Shown here in pieces: positions 51,336-59,096 of a DNA stretch of 64,000 nt (position 1 is its first letter; each line of letters starts with the position of its first letter). The notes under the pieces were generated by a model. That model saw only the letters and a list, made by a program, of their open reading frames with translations, did no database searches and was not told the DNA's origin. The position numbers were made by a program, and so were the translations under genes. Origin of the DNA: Candidatus Marinarcus aquaticus (GTDB lineage Bacteria; Campylobacterota; Campylobacteria; Campylobacterales; Arcobacteraceae); the NCBI RefSeq assembly GCF_004116335.1, contig NZ_PDKN01000001.1:124001-188000 (forward strand), read 5' to 3'.

Positions 51336-52682
51336 ATGTTAAAACTTTTTATTGCTTTTATTCTTACACAAAGTATGCTCTTTGCGTGTGCTTTGTGTAA
51401 CATGTACTCTCCTGAAACCAAAGTGAGTGTGGAGGTTGTCTCAACCGATAATACTATTGAAAATTTAAAGTTCAATTGGGAGTTCTCAGACCCTTTTACT
51501 CAACAACTTATTGAGATATATGACAGCAACTTAAATGGTATGCTTGAAGCAAAAGAGTTGAAGCTTATCGAACAAGCATTGATTGATTATATTCAACCCA
51601 AATCTTTTTTAACACATATCTCGTATGGCAACATAATTAACAAAGAAAAATCAGACCCATTCAAAGTGGTTTCGCACCATCTTTATATGAAAGAGAATCT
51701 CTTGCAGTTTGCGTACTCATTAAAAGTGAATTATCCCATCTTAAATGATTATGTTTTATTTATAAAAGTCAATGATGATGAAGAGTACTTTTTATTGATA
51801 ATGGATCCTCATACTCAACGGTTTGAACACACAAGTTCTATCAATCAGATAGTAAGCAAACAAGCCGTACTCTTCTCTATATCGCAACGTACTGCTGTAC
51901 AAAATCAAACAGCAGCAACAATCAGTGATGAAAAAGTGAAACAAAAACAAGCAGCTTCATCGCAAACGTATCTGGACTACTTTACTAATATCGTCAAAGC
52001 CAATCTTCAAAAAGTGAAACAAGGAGATCTCTGGGCACTCATAACTTTAATGTTCATCTCTTTTATTTATGGGGTGGTCCATGCCATTGGACCAGGACAT
52101 GGAAAGGCATTGACTTTTGCTTATTTCAGTGCCTATAAAAGGTCCTATTTCAAAGCTTTTGTCATTTCACTTTGCACTGCTTTTGTGCATATTGTGGGCG
52201 CGATTATATTGGTGATGGTGTCCTATTTTATTTTGAATACATTTTTAAACCGTTTTGTAAGTGACGCACTCTTTTGGTTGACCAATATTTCTGCTGTGAT
52301 GATTATGGTATTGGCTTTGTATATATTTGTTCTTAAATATAAAAAAAACAGTTGCAGTTGTTGTTCATGTGCTTCACATACGCATGGTGAGAATAAAAAA
52401 AGAGATCTCTACTTTGTCTTAACAGCAGGTTTGATTCCTTGTGCAGGTACCGTGATACTATTTATTTATGCTTTTATTTTAAAAACTTATCTGGCAGTCA
52501 TTTTAGCCGCTGTGTTTATCAGCTTGGGAATGGCGGTGGTGATTTTTGCCTCCTCTTTTTTGGGAGTCAGTCTTCATAAGTTGAGCAACCAATCTCATAA
52601 AATCACACGAATTTTAGAGATGGGTTCACCTGTTGTAATGTTTATCTTAGGTATGTTACTGTTGCTTTCAACGTTGCTTTAA
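51336..52682 (+). CDS. DUF1007 + NicO fusion transporter
   Basis: In the 448-residue protein, residues ~20-190 form a periplasmic DUF1007-like domain. The C-terminal ~230 residues hold six or seven helices of the NicO (nickel/cobalt) family with HAIGPGHGKALTFAYF and LCTAFVHIVGA. A Cys-rich cytosolic patch CSCCSCASHTHG follows TM4, and LIPCAGTVILF ends the fold. Its pairing with a zinc-binding protein and a Zur-type regulator suggests it moves zinc rather than nickel. Direction is unproven. Confidence 0.82.
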   Translation: MLKLFIAFILTQSMLFACALCNMYSPETKVSVEVVSTDNTIENLKFNWEFSDPFTQQLIEIYDSNLNGMLEAKELKLIEQALIDYIQPKSFLTHISYGNIINKEKSDPFKVVSHHLYMKENLLQFAYSLKVNYPILNDYVLFIKVNDDEEYFLLIMDPHTQRFEHTSSINQIVSKQAVLFSISQRTAVQNQTAATISDEKVKQKQAASSQTYLDYFTNIVKANLQKVKQGDLWALITLMFISFIYGVVHAIGPGHGKALTFAYFSAYKRSYFKAFVISLCTAFVHIVGAIILVMVSYFILNTFLNRFVSDALFWLTNISAVMIMVLALYIFVLKYKKNSCSCCSCASHTHGENKKRDLYFVLTAGLIPCAGTVILFIYAFILKTYLAVILAAVFISLGMAVVIFASSFLGVSLHKLSNQSHKITRILEMGSPVVMFILGMLLLLSTLL

Positions 52683-53449
52683 AGTGCGATCTCTAAAGCA
52701 ACAGGGCAGTGGTCGCTTCCAAAAATATCGGGCATGATGTAGGCATTTTTGATTCTGTCTTTTAAGTCATCACTGACAAAGAAGTAATCAATTCTCCATC
52801 CCACATTATTGGCTCGAGCATTCGCACGATAACTCCACCAGCTGTAGTGATTGGGTTCATTGCCATTGATGTGTCTAAATGTGTCCACATAACCGTGCTC
52901 TAAAAGTTTGTCAATCCAAGCTCTTTCAATGGGTAAAAAACCAGAGGTCTCTTCATTGGCTTTTGGGCGAGCGAGGTCTATTTCGGTATGAGCGGTATTG
53001 ACATCCCCACACACAATGATAGACTTTCCTTCTTTTCTTAAAGTGTTAATATATTCTAAAAATCTTTCATAAAATTCTAACTTATAGACCAAACGCTCTT
53101 CTTTGCTTTGACCGTTGGGGAAATAGACATTAAAAAACGCGATATTCTCAAAATGAAATTCGTTGATTCGTCCCTCATTTAAAATATCTACATGGGGTGT
53201 TTCACTTATAAATGTGGGGGTGATATCTGTAAACAGTGCCGTTCCAGATTGTCCTTTTCTGCTTGAAGAGTTGACTTGAATGTGCGCATACTCTTTATTG
53301 AAAATAGTCTTGGGTATCTGCTCTTTTTCTGCCTTTATCTCTTGTAGGGCTAAGATATCAATTTGGTGTTCATCAATCCATTTCAATGCCTCTTTCTTAT
53401 CAACCGCACGAATACCATTGACGTTCCAAGAAACCAGTTTTAAATCCAT
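52679..53449 (-). CDS. xth: Exodeoxyribonuclease III
   Basis: The 256-residue AP endonuclease/3' exonuclease has catalytic/metal segments WNVNGIRA, LQEIKAE, NVYFPNG, GDVNTAH, WWSYRANARANNVGWRIDYFFVS and the final SDHCPVALE. It repairs abasic sites and trims 3' blocks. It is convergent with the NicO gene (4-bp overlap). Monocistronic. Confidence 0.94.
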   Translation of the reverse strand: MDLKLVSWNVNGIRAVDKKEALKWIDEHQIDILALQEIKAEKEQIPKTIFNKEYAHIQVNSSSRKGQSGTALFTDITPTFISETPHVDILNEGRINEFHFENIAFFNVYFPNGQSKEERLVYKLEFYERFLEYINTLRKEGKSIIVCGDVNTAHTEIDLARPKANEETSGFLPIERAWIDKLLEHGYVDTFRHINGNEPNHYSWWSYRANARANNVGWRIDYFFVSDDLKDRIKNAYIMPDIFGSDHCPVALEIAL

Positions 53450-53516
53450 TATTTACCTTTTTATCTTTTTGCTGTATTATAACAAATGAAGATAATAATC
53501 GTGTAAAGGCATATAA

Positions 53517-55049
53517 ATGGACATTAAAAACATTGATAAAATTGAATTAGAGTATTTAAAAGTTGAAGACCATCAAAGCATATGTGAACTGATGCATCAC
53601 GAGTATCGACACTTAGATGATTCCTCTTGGACACACGAAGAGTTTTCCGCCTTAATCAATAAGTTTCCCAAAGGGCAAGTAGGGATTAAAATTGATGGTG
53701 AGTTTGCAGGATTTGCTTTGTGTATTATTGTGAATTACAGTGATTTTGAAGACACACACTCTTACAAGGAGATTACAGCAGATTATACATTTGAAACACA
53801 TGATGATGACGGAGACATGCTTTATGGTATTGATATTTTTATCAGTAAAAAGTTTCGAGGCTTAAGATTGGGACGACGTTTGTATGATTTTAGAAAAGAG
53901 TTGTGCGAAGAGTTGAACTTAAAAGGGATAATTTTTGGAGGACGCATTCCAAATTATGGAAATTATGCCCAAGAGATGTCGCCTAAAGAGTATATTCAAA
54001 AAGTAAAAGATAAAGAGATTCATGACCCGGTATTAAACTTTCAACTCTCAAATGACTTTTATGTGAAACGAGTCATTAAAAACTATTTGGAAGGGGACAT
54101 ACAAAGTTGTGAATTTGCTGTTTTATTGGCATGGAATAATATCTATTATACCAAACCACATAAAAACCCCACTTCTCAAAAAACGGTCATACGTTTAGGA
54201 CTTATCCAATGGCAAGTACGACCTTATAAAGTCATTGATGAGGTACTTGAACAAGCCGAATATTTTGTTAATGCCGTTTCAAACTATCGAAGCGACTTTG
54301 CCCTGTTCCCAGAGTTTTTTAATGCCCCACTTATGGCTGCATACAACCACATGGATGAAGCCGATGCGATTCGAGAGTTGGCAAGTTATACGGAGCGTTT
54401 TAAAAATGAGTTCTCCGCACTGGCCATTAAATACAACATCAATATTATTACTGGAAGTATGCCTGAACTCATTGATGGAGAGCTATATAATGTTGGGTTT
54501 TTATGTAAACGAGATGGAGAAGTAGAGAAGTATGCCAAACTGCATGTCACGCCTGATGAACAAAAAGTATGGGGATTGAAAGGGGCCAATATTCTTAAAA
54601 CCTATGATACCGATTGTGGAAAAATAGGTGTGCTTATTTGTTATGACAGTGAGTTTCCTGAACTGAGTCGATTGTTGGCCAATGATGGGATGGAAATTCT
54701 GTTTGTACCTTTTTTAACCGATACTCAAAATGGCTACTCCCGAGTCAAATTGTGTGCCCAAGCACGTGCCATTGAAAATGAGTGTTATGTTGCCATTGCT
54801 GGATGTGTGGGGAATTTGCCAAAAGTTCAAAATATGGATATACAGTATGCTCAAAGTGCGGTTTTTACGCCGTGTGATTTTGCTTTCCCTGCCAATGGAA
54901 TTAAAGCTGAATCAACGCCAAACACCGAGATGATTCTTATTGCTGATGTGGACTTAGAGCTTTTAAAAGAGTTGCACAGTTTTGGAAGTGTGAACAACTT
55001 AAAAGACAGAAGAGAGGACTTATATAAGGTCATACGAATAGAAAAATAA
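53517..55049 (+). CDS. GNAT acetyltransferase fused to a nitrilase-type hydrolase
   Basis: In the 510-residue protein, residues ~8-200 are a GNAT domain (GIKIDGEFAGFALCIIVNY…, acetyl-CoA loop RGLRLGRRLYDFR). Residues ~222-505 are a carbon-nitrogen hydrolase with triad Glu266 (FPEFF), Lys341 (KLHVTPDE) and Cys375 (LICYDSEFPEL). The fusion suggests sequential modification of an amine: acetylation and amide hydrolysis, or amide transfer. No partner gene is adjacent. Substrate unknown. Confidence 0.88.
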   Translation: MDIKNIDKIELEYLKVEDHQSICELMHHEYRHLDDSSWTHEEFSALINKFPKGQVGIKIDGEFAGFALCIIVNYSDFEDTHSYKEITADYTFETHDDDGDMLYGIDIFISKKFRGLRLGRRLYDFRKELCEELNLKGIIFGGRIPNYGNYAQEMSPKEYIQKVKDKEIHDPVLNFQLSNDFYVKRVIKNYLEGDIQSCEFAVLLAWNNIYYTKPHKNPTSQKTVIRLGLIQWQVRPYKVIDEVLEQAEYFVNAVSNYRSDFALFPEFFNAPLMAAYNHMDEADAIRELASYTERFKNEFSALAIKYNINIITGSMPELIDGELYNVGFLCKRDGEVEKYAKLHVTPDEQKVWGLKGANILKTYDTDCGKIGVLICYDSEFPELSRLLANDGMEILFVPFLTDTQNGYSRVKLCAQARAIENECYVAIAGCVGNLPKVQNMDIQYAQSAVFTPCDFAFPANGIKAESTPNTEMILIADVDLELLKELHSFGSVNNLKDRREDLYKVIRIEK

Positions 55050-55126
55050 AATCATGAAATTAACTTTATAAGCTTAAAATGGGTTAATTTCTGCTGTGTA
55101 TAATGCATGAAAAACAAAGATATATT

Positions 55127-56584
55127 ATGAAGTTACATGAATTAAAAGCAGAGAATGATTATTTTAACTTCTCTGATAAGTTTTATCAACAACTGCAAGC
55201 CACACCTTTGAACCACGCTCATCTTATTTCATACAACAAACACGCTTTTGATGAGATTGGTTTAGATGAGTCGGAAGGAGACACCAAAGAGTTTGTAGAG
55301 TTTATTAATGGAGAGCGACTTTTAGAGAACTGTCAACCTTATGCCATGGCGTATGCGGGGCATCAATTTGGTTATTTTGTGCCACAGTTGGGTGATGGAC
55401 GAGCGATAAACTTAGGTCGCGTCAAAGGTTGGCATTTGCAAACCAAAGGTTCAGGTCTGACCCGTTACTCACGACAAGGCGATGGACGTGCTGTGTTGCG
55501 TTCTAGTATTCGAGAGTATATTATGAGTGAAGCGATGCACGCTTTAGGTATTCCTACTACGCGAGCTTTAGCACTTATTGGTTCAAAACATCGAGTTTAC
55601 AGAAGTTATGAAGATGTTGAAACGGGTGCCATTGTTATGCGTATGTCACCTTCATGGATACGTTTTGGAAGTTTTGAGTTCTTCGCTCGCCAAAAGGATG
55701 CCCAAGAGCATTTGACTCAATTGGCTGAGTATGTGATTGAGCATACCTATCCTCACTTAAAAGAGGAAGAGAAAAAGTATGAAAAACTCTTTTTTGAAGT
55801 GACCGATAAAACAGCACAACTGATGGCTCTGTGGCAAACGTATGGTTTCATGCATGGAGTAATGAATACAGACAACATGAGCATTGCTGGATTGACGATT
55901 GATTATGGTCCCTTTGCTTTTATGGACTATTTTGATTTGGAGTGTATCTGTAATCACACCGATGCAGAAGGACGATACTCCTATATCAACCAACCCTACA
56001 TTGGTCGATGGAACCTTGAAGTTTTGGCACACTCTTTGGGAAAAATATGTGATCATGAAGCACTTTTGGAGTACTTAAATACCTATATGTTCACCTTTAA
56101 AAAAGAGTATTGGCATCGCATGAGTCTGCGACTGGGATTGGATGATACACAAAGTTCCAACAGTTATTCAACTTTGATTAAAGAGCTTATTGGTGCTTTA
56201 CAAGAAGCGAAAATGGATTACAACTATTTTTTCTATAAATTGACCCATTTAAGCAGTTTTGAACAAATATCTGAAGTGGTGGACCATGCTGTTTTTCGTG
56301 AAAGTTTGACCATTTGGTTTGAGAGTTATAAAAAGGCACTGGAGGCTGAAAACATTACTCTGAAGCAAGCACAACAACGTATGAAAAAGGTCAATCCTTT
56401 GTATGTGATTAAAAACTATATGTTGCAAGAAGCCATAGAAAAAGCGACACAAGGAGATTTTTCATTGGTCAATGATCTGTTACACATCGCGCAACATCCA
56501 TTTGATGAGCATGAAGGGTTTGAGCGTTATAAGAAACCAACGCCTATAGAGTTTGCTAATTTACAGCTGAGTTGCTCATCATAA
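55127..56584 (+). CDS. selO: SelO/YdiU protein adenylyltransferase
   Basis: The protein is about 485 residues from ATG 55127; ATG 55103 is an alternative with a longer N-terminus. Pseudokinase-fold marks are AGHQFGYFVPQLGDGRA, LQTKGSGLTRYSRQGDGRAVLRSSIREY, HGVMNTDNMSIAGLTIDYGPFAFMD and the C-terminal SCSS. SelO AMPylates proteins on Ser/Thr/Tyr and protects against oxidative stress. The tail shows Cys in SCSS but not a selenocysteine. Monocistronic. Confidence 0.92.
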   Translation: MKLHELKAENDYFNFSDKFYQQLQATPLNHAHLISYNKHAFDEIGLDESEGDTKEFVEFINGERLLENCQPYAMAYAGHQFGYFVPQLGDGRAINLGRVKGWHLQTKGSGLTRYSRQGDGRAVLRSSIREYIMSEAMHALGIPTTRALALIGSKHRVYRSYEDVETGAIVMRMSPSWIRFGSFEFFARQKDAQEHLTQLAEYVIEHTYPHLKEEEKKYEKLFFEVTDKTAQLMALWQTYGFMHGVMNTDNMSIAGLTIDYGPFAFMDYFDLECICNHTDAEGRYSYINQPYIGRWNLEVLAHSLGKICDHEALLEYLNTYMFTFKKEYWHRMSLRLGLDDTQSSNSYSTLIKELIGALQEAKMDYNYFFYKLTHLSSFEQISEVVDHAVFRESLTIWFESYKKALEAENITLKQAQQRMKKVNPLYVIKNYMLQEAIEKATQGDFSLVNDLLHIAQHPFDEHEGFERYKKPTPIEFANLQLSCSS

Positions 56585-56592
56585 CTCAAAAA

Positions 56593-56614
56593 GGATAAAG
56601 ATTACTCTTTATCC
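56593..56614 (-). terminator. Terminator of the DoxX gene
   Basis: GGATAAAGA / TCTTTATCC form a 9-bp stem with a TTAC loop that contains the DoxX stop codon bases. On the minus strand it is followed by TTTTTG, fitting intrinsic termination of DoxX. Confidence 0.65.
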
Positions 56615-56991
56615 CAAGAAATTCGACCTGCACCCATGAACATGATGACAATAGCAGTACCTAAATAGAACATTTGAAGTTCTATGGCCCACGCACCTGT
56701 TTGTGTCAATGTTAGAAGATCATTGGCATGCACTAAATAAATAGCAAACAGCATGGTAACAGCAACGATAAAGGCAGCAAAACGTGTTTTTAATCCTAAG
56801 ATTAACAAAATTGGAGCAATGATTTCTCCGACATATACTCCATACGCTAAAAACTCTGGTAGACCGGCTTGGGTAATTCTTCCCATAATAAAAGCAATAC
56901 CATGATTGACTTTTGCAATGCCGTGAAACAGCATTAAAGCACCAAGTAAAATTCGCAGTAATAGTTTACCAATGTCAGAGTTTGTAGTCAT
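56602..56991 (-). CDS. DoxX-family membrane protein
   Basis: The 129-residue protein has four helices. DoxX family signs are LLLRILLGALMLFHGIAKVNHG, LAYGVYVGEIIAPILLILGLKTRFAA and the C-terminal ELQMFYLGTAIVIMFMGAGRISWD. Function is uncertain; some members join redox or quinone-related complexes. Divergent from the TetR/RND operon. Confidence 0.85.
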   Translation of the reverse strand: MTTNSDIGKLLLRILLGALMLFHGIAKVNHGIAFIMGRITQAGLPEFLAYGVYVGEIIAPILLILGLKTRFAAFIVAVTMLFAIYLVHANDLLTLTQTGAWAIELQMFYLGTAIVIMFMGAGRISWDKE

Positions 56992-57129
56992 TCTTCACTC
57001 CCCTAGTAGATTATGATGAAAATGTTACCATCTTTTTTATTAATAAAAAGATGATACGTATTATCACTATGTAAAAGTGCTCACATTTTTCTTTTTTTTA
57101 AACAATCTGTAAATACGTAAAACTTTTTA

Positions 57130-57144
57130 TTGACCATGGGTCAA
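57130..57144. promoter_or_regulatory. TetR-type operator 1
   Basis: TTGACCATGGGTCAA is a perfect inverted repeat (TTGACC/GGTCAA). It lies just upstream of a -10 TATAAT (57149-57154) for the efflux operon, in the -35 region. Confidence 0.55.
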
Positions 57145-57184
57145 TATTTATAATAATTTAAGGAACAAATGAGTAAAATTTTTA

Positions 57185-57203
57185 TTGACTGACGGTCGGT
57201 CAA
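57185..57203. promoter_or_regulatory. TetR-type operator 2
   Basis: TTGACTGACGGTCGGTCAA is a near-perfect palindrome with the TTGAC…GTCAA arms of operator 1. It lies downstream of the likely start site, 23 bp before the regulator GTG. Tandem operators suggest autorepression. Confidence 0.6.
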
Positions 57204-57225
57204 GGAATAGTTGAAAAGGATTTTA

Positions 57226-57831
57226 GTGGCACCAAAAGTAGTAAATAAAGATGAGAGAAGACGAGAAATAGCACTCTCTTGTATCAGTTTAGTTAATCAA
57301 GGTATTCGTAAAATCACCGTTTCACAAGTTGCAAAAACAGCAGGTATCGGAAAGGGTACGGTGTATGAATATTTTGAAAATAAAGAAGATATTATTTTTG
57401 AAATCATTAATATTCATATTGAAGAACATCATAAAGCATTTTTAGAAACCATTAAAACAGTACAAAGTACTCGAGAAAAAATATTTATTTTTTTACACTT
57501 TGTGCTTGATGAGAGTGATGAGACAATGCAACATTTTAAAGGGTATCAAGATTACCTCTCTATAGTGCTGTCAGATAACAATGACATTATGAAAGATTTT
57601 AATAGTAAATGCAGAGAATTTTTTACGCAACAACTTAAATTTTTAATTGATGAAGGTATTCATAAAGGGGAATTGATCCCTCAATCAGCTTCAATGGTAA
57701 ATGGCTTGATCTGTTTTGAAAAAGGAGTTGCTCTGTCTAAAATGATCCAAAAAGATTTTGATGCAAAATCGGTTTGTACCACTTTTATTGACACTTTGTT
57801 TAATCTTATTGAGGTCAAACATGATTCCTAA
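57226..57831 (+). CDS. TetR-family regulator of the efflux operon
   Basis: The protein is about 201 residues from GTG 57226, chosen because AAAAGG lies seven bases upstream; a TTG at 57211 is in the same frame. The N-terminal HTH is EIALSCISLVNQGIRKITVSQVAKTAGIGKGTVYEYFENKEDIIFEII. The C-terminal ligand domain is variable. It leads an operon with DUF2798, RND and SMR genes and has two palindromes in its promoter. It likely represses efflux until an inducer binds. Confidence 0.88.
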   Translation: MAPKVVNKDERRREIALSCISLVNQGIRKITVSQVAKTAGIGKGTVYEYFENKEDIIFEIINIHIEEHHKAFLETIKTVQSTREKIFIFLHFVLDESDETMQHFKGYQDYLSIVLSDNNDIMKDFNSKCREFFTQQLKFLIDEGIHKGELIPQSASMVNGLICFEKGVALSKMIQKDFDAKSVCTTFIDTLFNLIEVKHDS

Positions 57832-58051
57832 AAAGTTACACAGAGTTGTGTTTGCGTTTATAATGTCGATGTTCATGAGTTTTATTATGAGCTTCATTAT
57901 TACCTATATCAATATGGGATTTGTTGAACATTTTATTGAAATTTGGTTGGAAGCATTTATAAAAGCGTTTGTATGTGCTTTTCCTTTGGTATTTATTTTT
58001 GCACCAATTGCAAATAAACTTGCATTGAAGTTAATTAAGGACGAGAAATGA
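57821..58051 (+). CDS. DUF2798 small membrane protein
   Basis: The protein is 76 residues from ATG 57821, overlapping the TetR end by 11 bp. It has two hydrophobic helices (VVFAFIMSMFMSFIMSFIITYI and AFIKAFVCAFPLVFIFAPIA), matching the DUF2798 pattern. It lies between the regulator and the RND adaptor (4-bp overlap). Function unknown. Confidence 0.78.
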   Translation: MIPKKLHRVVFAFIMSMFMSFIMSFIITYINMGFVEHFIEIWLEAFIKAFVCAFPLVFIFAPIANKLALKLIKDEK

Positions 58052-59088
58052 TAAAAAAAATTGGAAGTGGTTTACTTATAGCACTATTGAGTTCAACGCT
58101 GTATGCTCAATCATTGGTTGAAGTAACAACGGTAAAAAAAGGGGAAGTAAATCCTCTGCAAACATTTGTAGGTACGCTGTTATTTGATAAAAGTTCAACA
58201 CTGGCTGCACAAAATGCGGGCGTGGTTAAAACGATTAATTTTGAAGTGGGGGACGAAGTGAAAAAAGGAGAGGTCTTAGTGCAGATTGATTCTGATTTAT
58301 TGGATGCACAAATCAATGCAGCAAAAGCCAACCTTACAAGTGCGTTGAGTCAAGAGAAAAACTCTTCAAAAGATTTTGCACGTTATGCAAAACTTTTGGA
58401 GAGTAAATCTATCACACAAAAAGAGTATGATGATGCGTTAACTCAATCAGATGCTTCATCCAGTAGTGTGAAAGCATTAAGGGCTCAACTCAAAGAGCTT
58501 CAAATTCAAAAAAATAGAAAATCGATTAAAGCTCCTTATGATGGTGTGGTTGTTGAAAAATTGATCGATTTAGGGGAGTGGGTTAATGCTGGAACGGCCG
58601 TTGCTAAGATGGTGAATCCAACACTGGCAGAAGTGACGTTTAACACTCCTTTGAATATTGTTCAAGGCTTACAAAAGGAGCAAGAGTATGAGATTGTTGT
58701 GGGGGATGCCACATTAAAAGGGCGACTGCTTGCAGCCATTCCAAGTGGGGACAGACTCACTCGAACGTTTCCTGTAAAGTTTCAAGTGAAATTGAACAAT
58801 GGATTTTTCTATGATGGCCAAGAAGCGAAAGTCTCTTTAGCAAAACAAGGCAAAATGGAAGCTTTTATTGTGCCGAGAGATGCCGTGATTAAACGATTTG
58901 ACCAACAAGTTATTTTCTTGGTCAATGAGCAATCCCAAGCAGCCATGTTGCCTGTAAAAGTAGTGGGATATTTGGGTAAAGATATTGCTATTCTTGCTGA
59001 AGGTTTAACGCAAGGTGCAACCGTTGTGAAAAAAGGGAATGAAAGAATTTTCCCCAATTCACCATTAACAATTATCAATAACAAATAG
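58048..59088 (+). CDS. RND efflux periplasmic adaptor
   Basis: The 346-residue exported protein has a signal peptide ending STLYAQS. It has a lipoyl-like hairpin (AAQNAGVVKTINFEVGDEVKKGEVLVQID), a coiled-coil hairpin (about 85-155), the second lipoyl half (KAPYDGVVVEKLIDLGEWVNAGT), then β-barrel and membrane-proximal domains. It joins the RND pump to the outer-membrane channel. No N-terminal lipid Cys is seen. Confidence 0.9.
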   Translation: MIKKIGSGLLIALLSSTLYAQSLVEVTTVKKGEVNPLQTFVGTLLFDKSSTLAAQNAGVVKTINFEVGDEVKKGEVLVQIDSDLLDAQINAAKANLTSALSQEKNSSKDFARYAKLLESKSITQKEYDDALTQSDASSSSVKALRAQLKELQIQKNRKSIKAPYDGVVVEKLIDLGEWVNAGTAVAKMVNPTLAEVTFNTPLNIVQGLQKEQEYEIVVGDATLKGRLLAAIPSGDRLTRTFPVKFQVKLNNGFFYDGQEAKVSLAKQGKMEAFIVPRDAVIKRFDQQVIFLVNEQSQAAMLPVKVVGYLGKDIAILAEGLTQGATVVKKGNERIFPNSPLTIINNK

Positions 59089-59096
59089 GATATTCA

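Noticed and set aside
57169-57192. Possible seven-codon leader peptide (MSKIFID) ahead of the TetR gene
   Set aside because: It has an AAGGA-like site, but it overlaps the operator, has no regulatory codon pattern, and may be chance in AT-rich DNA.
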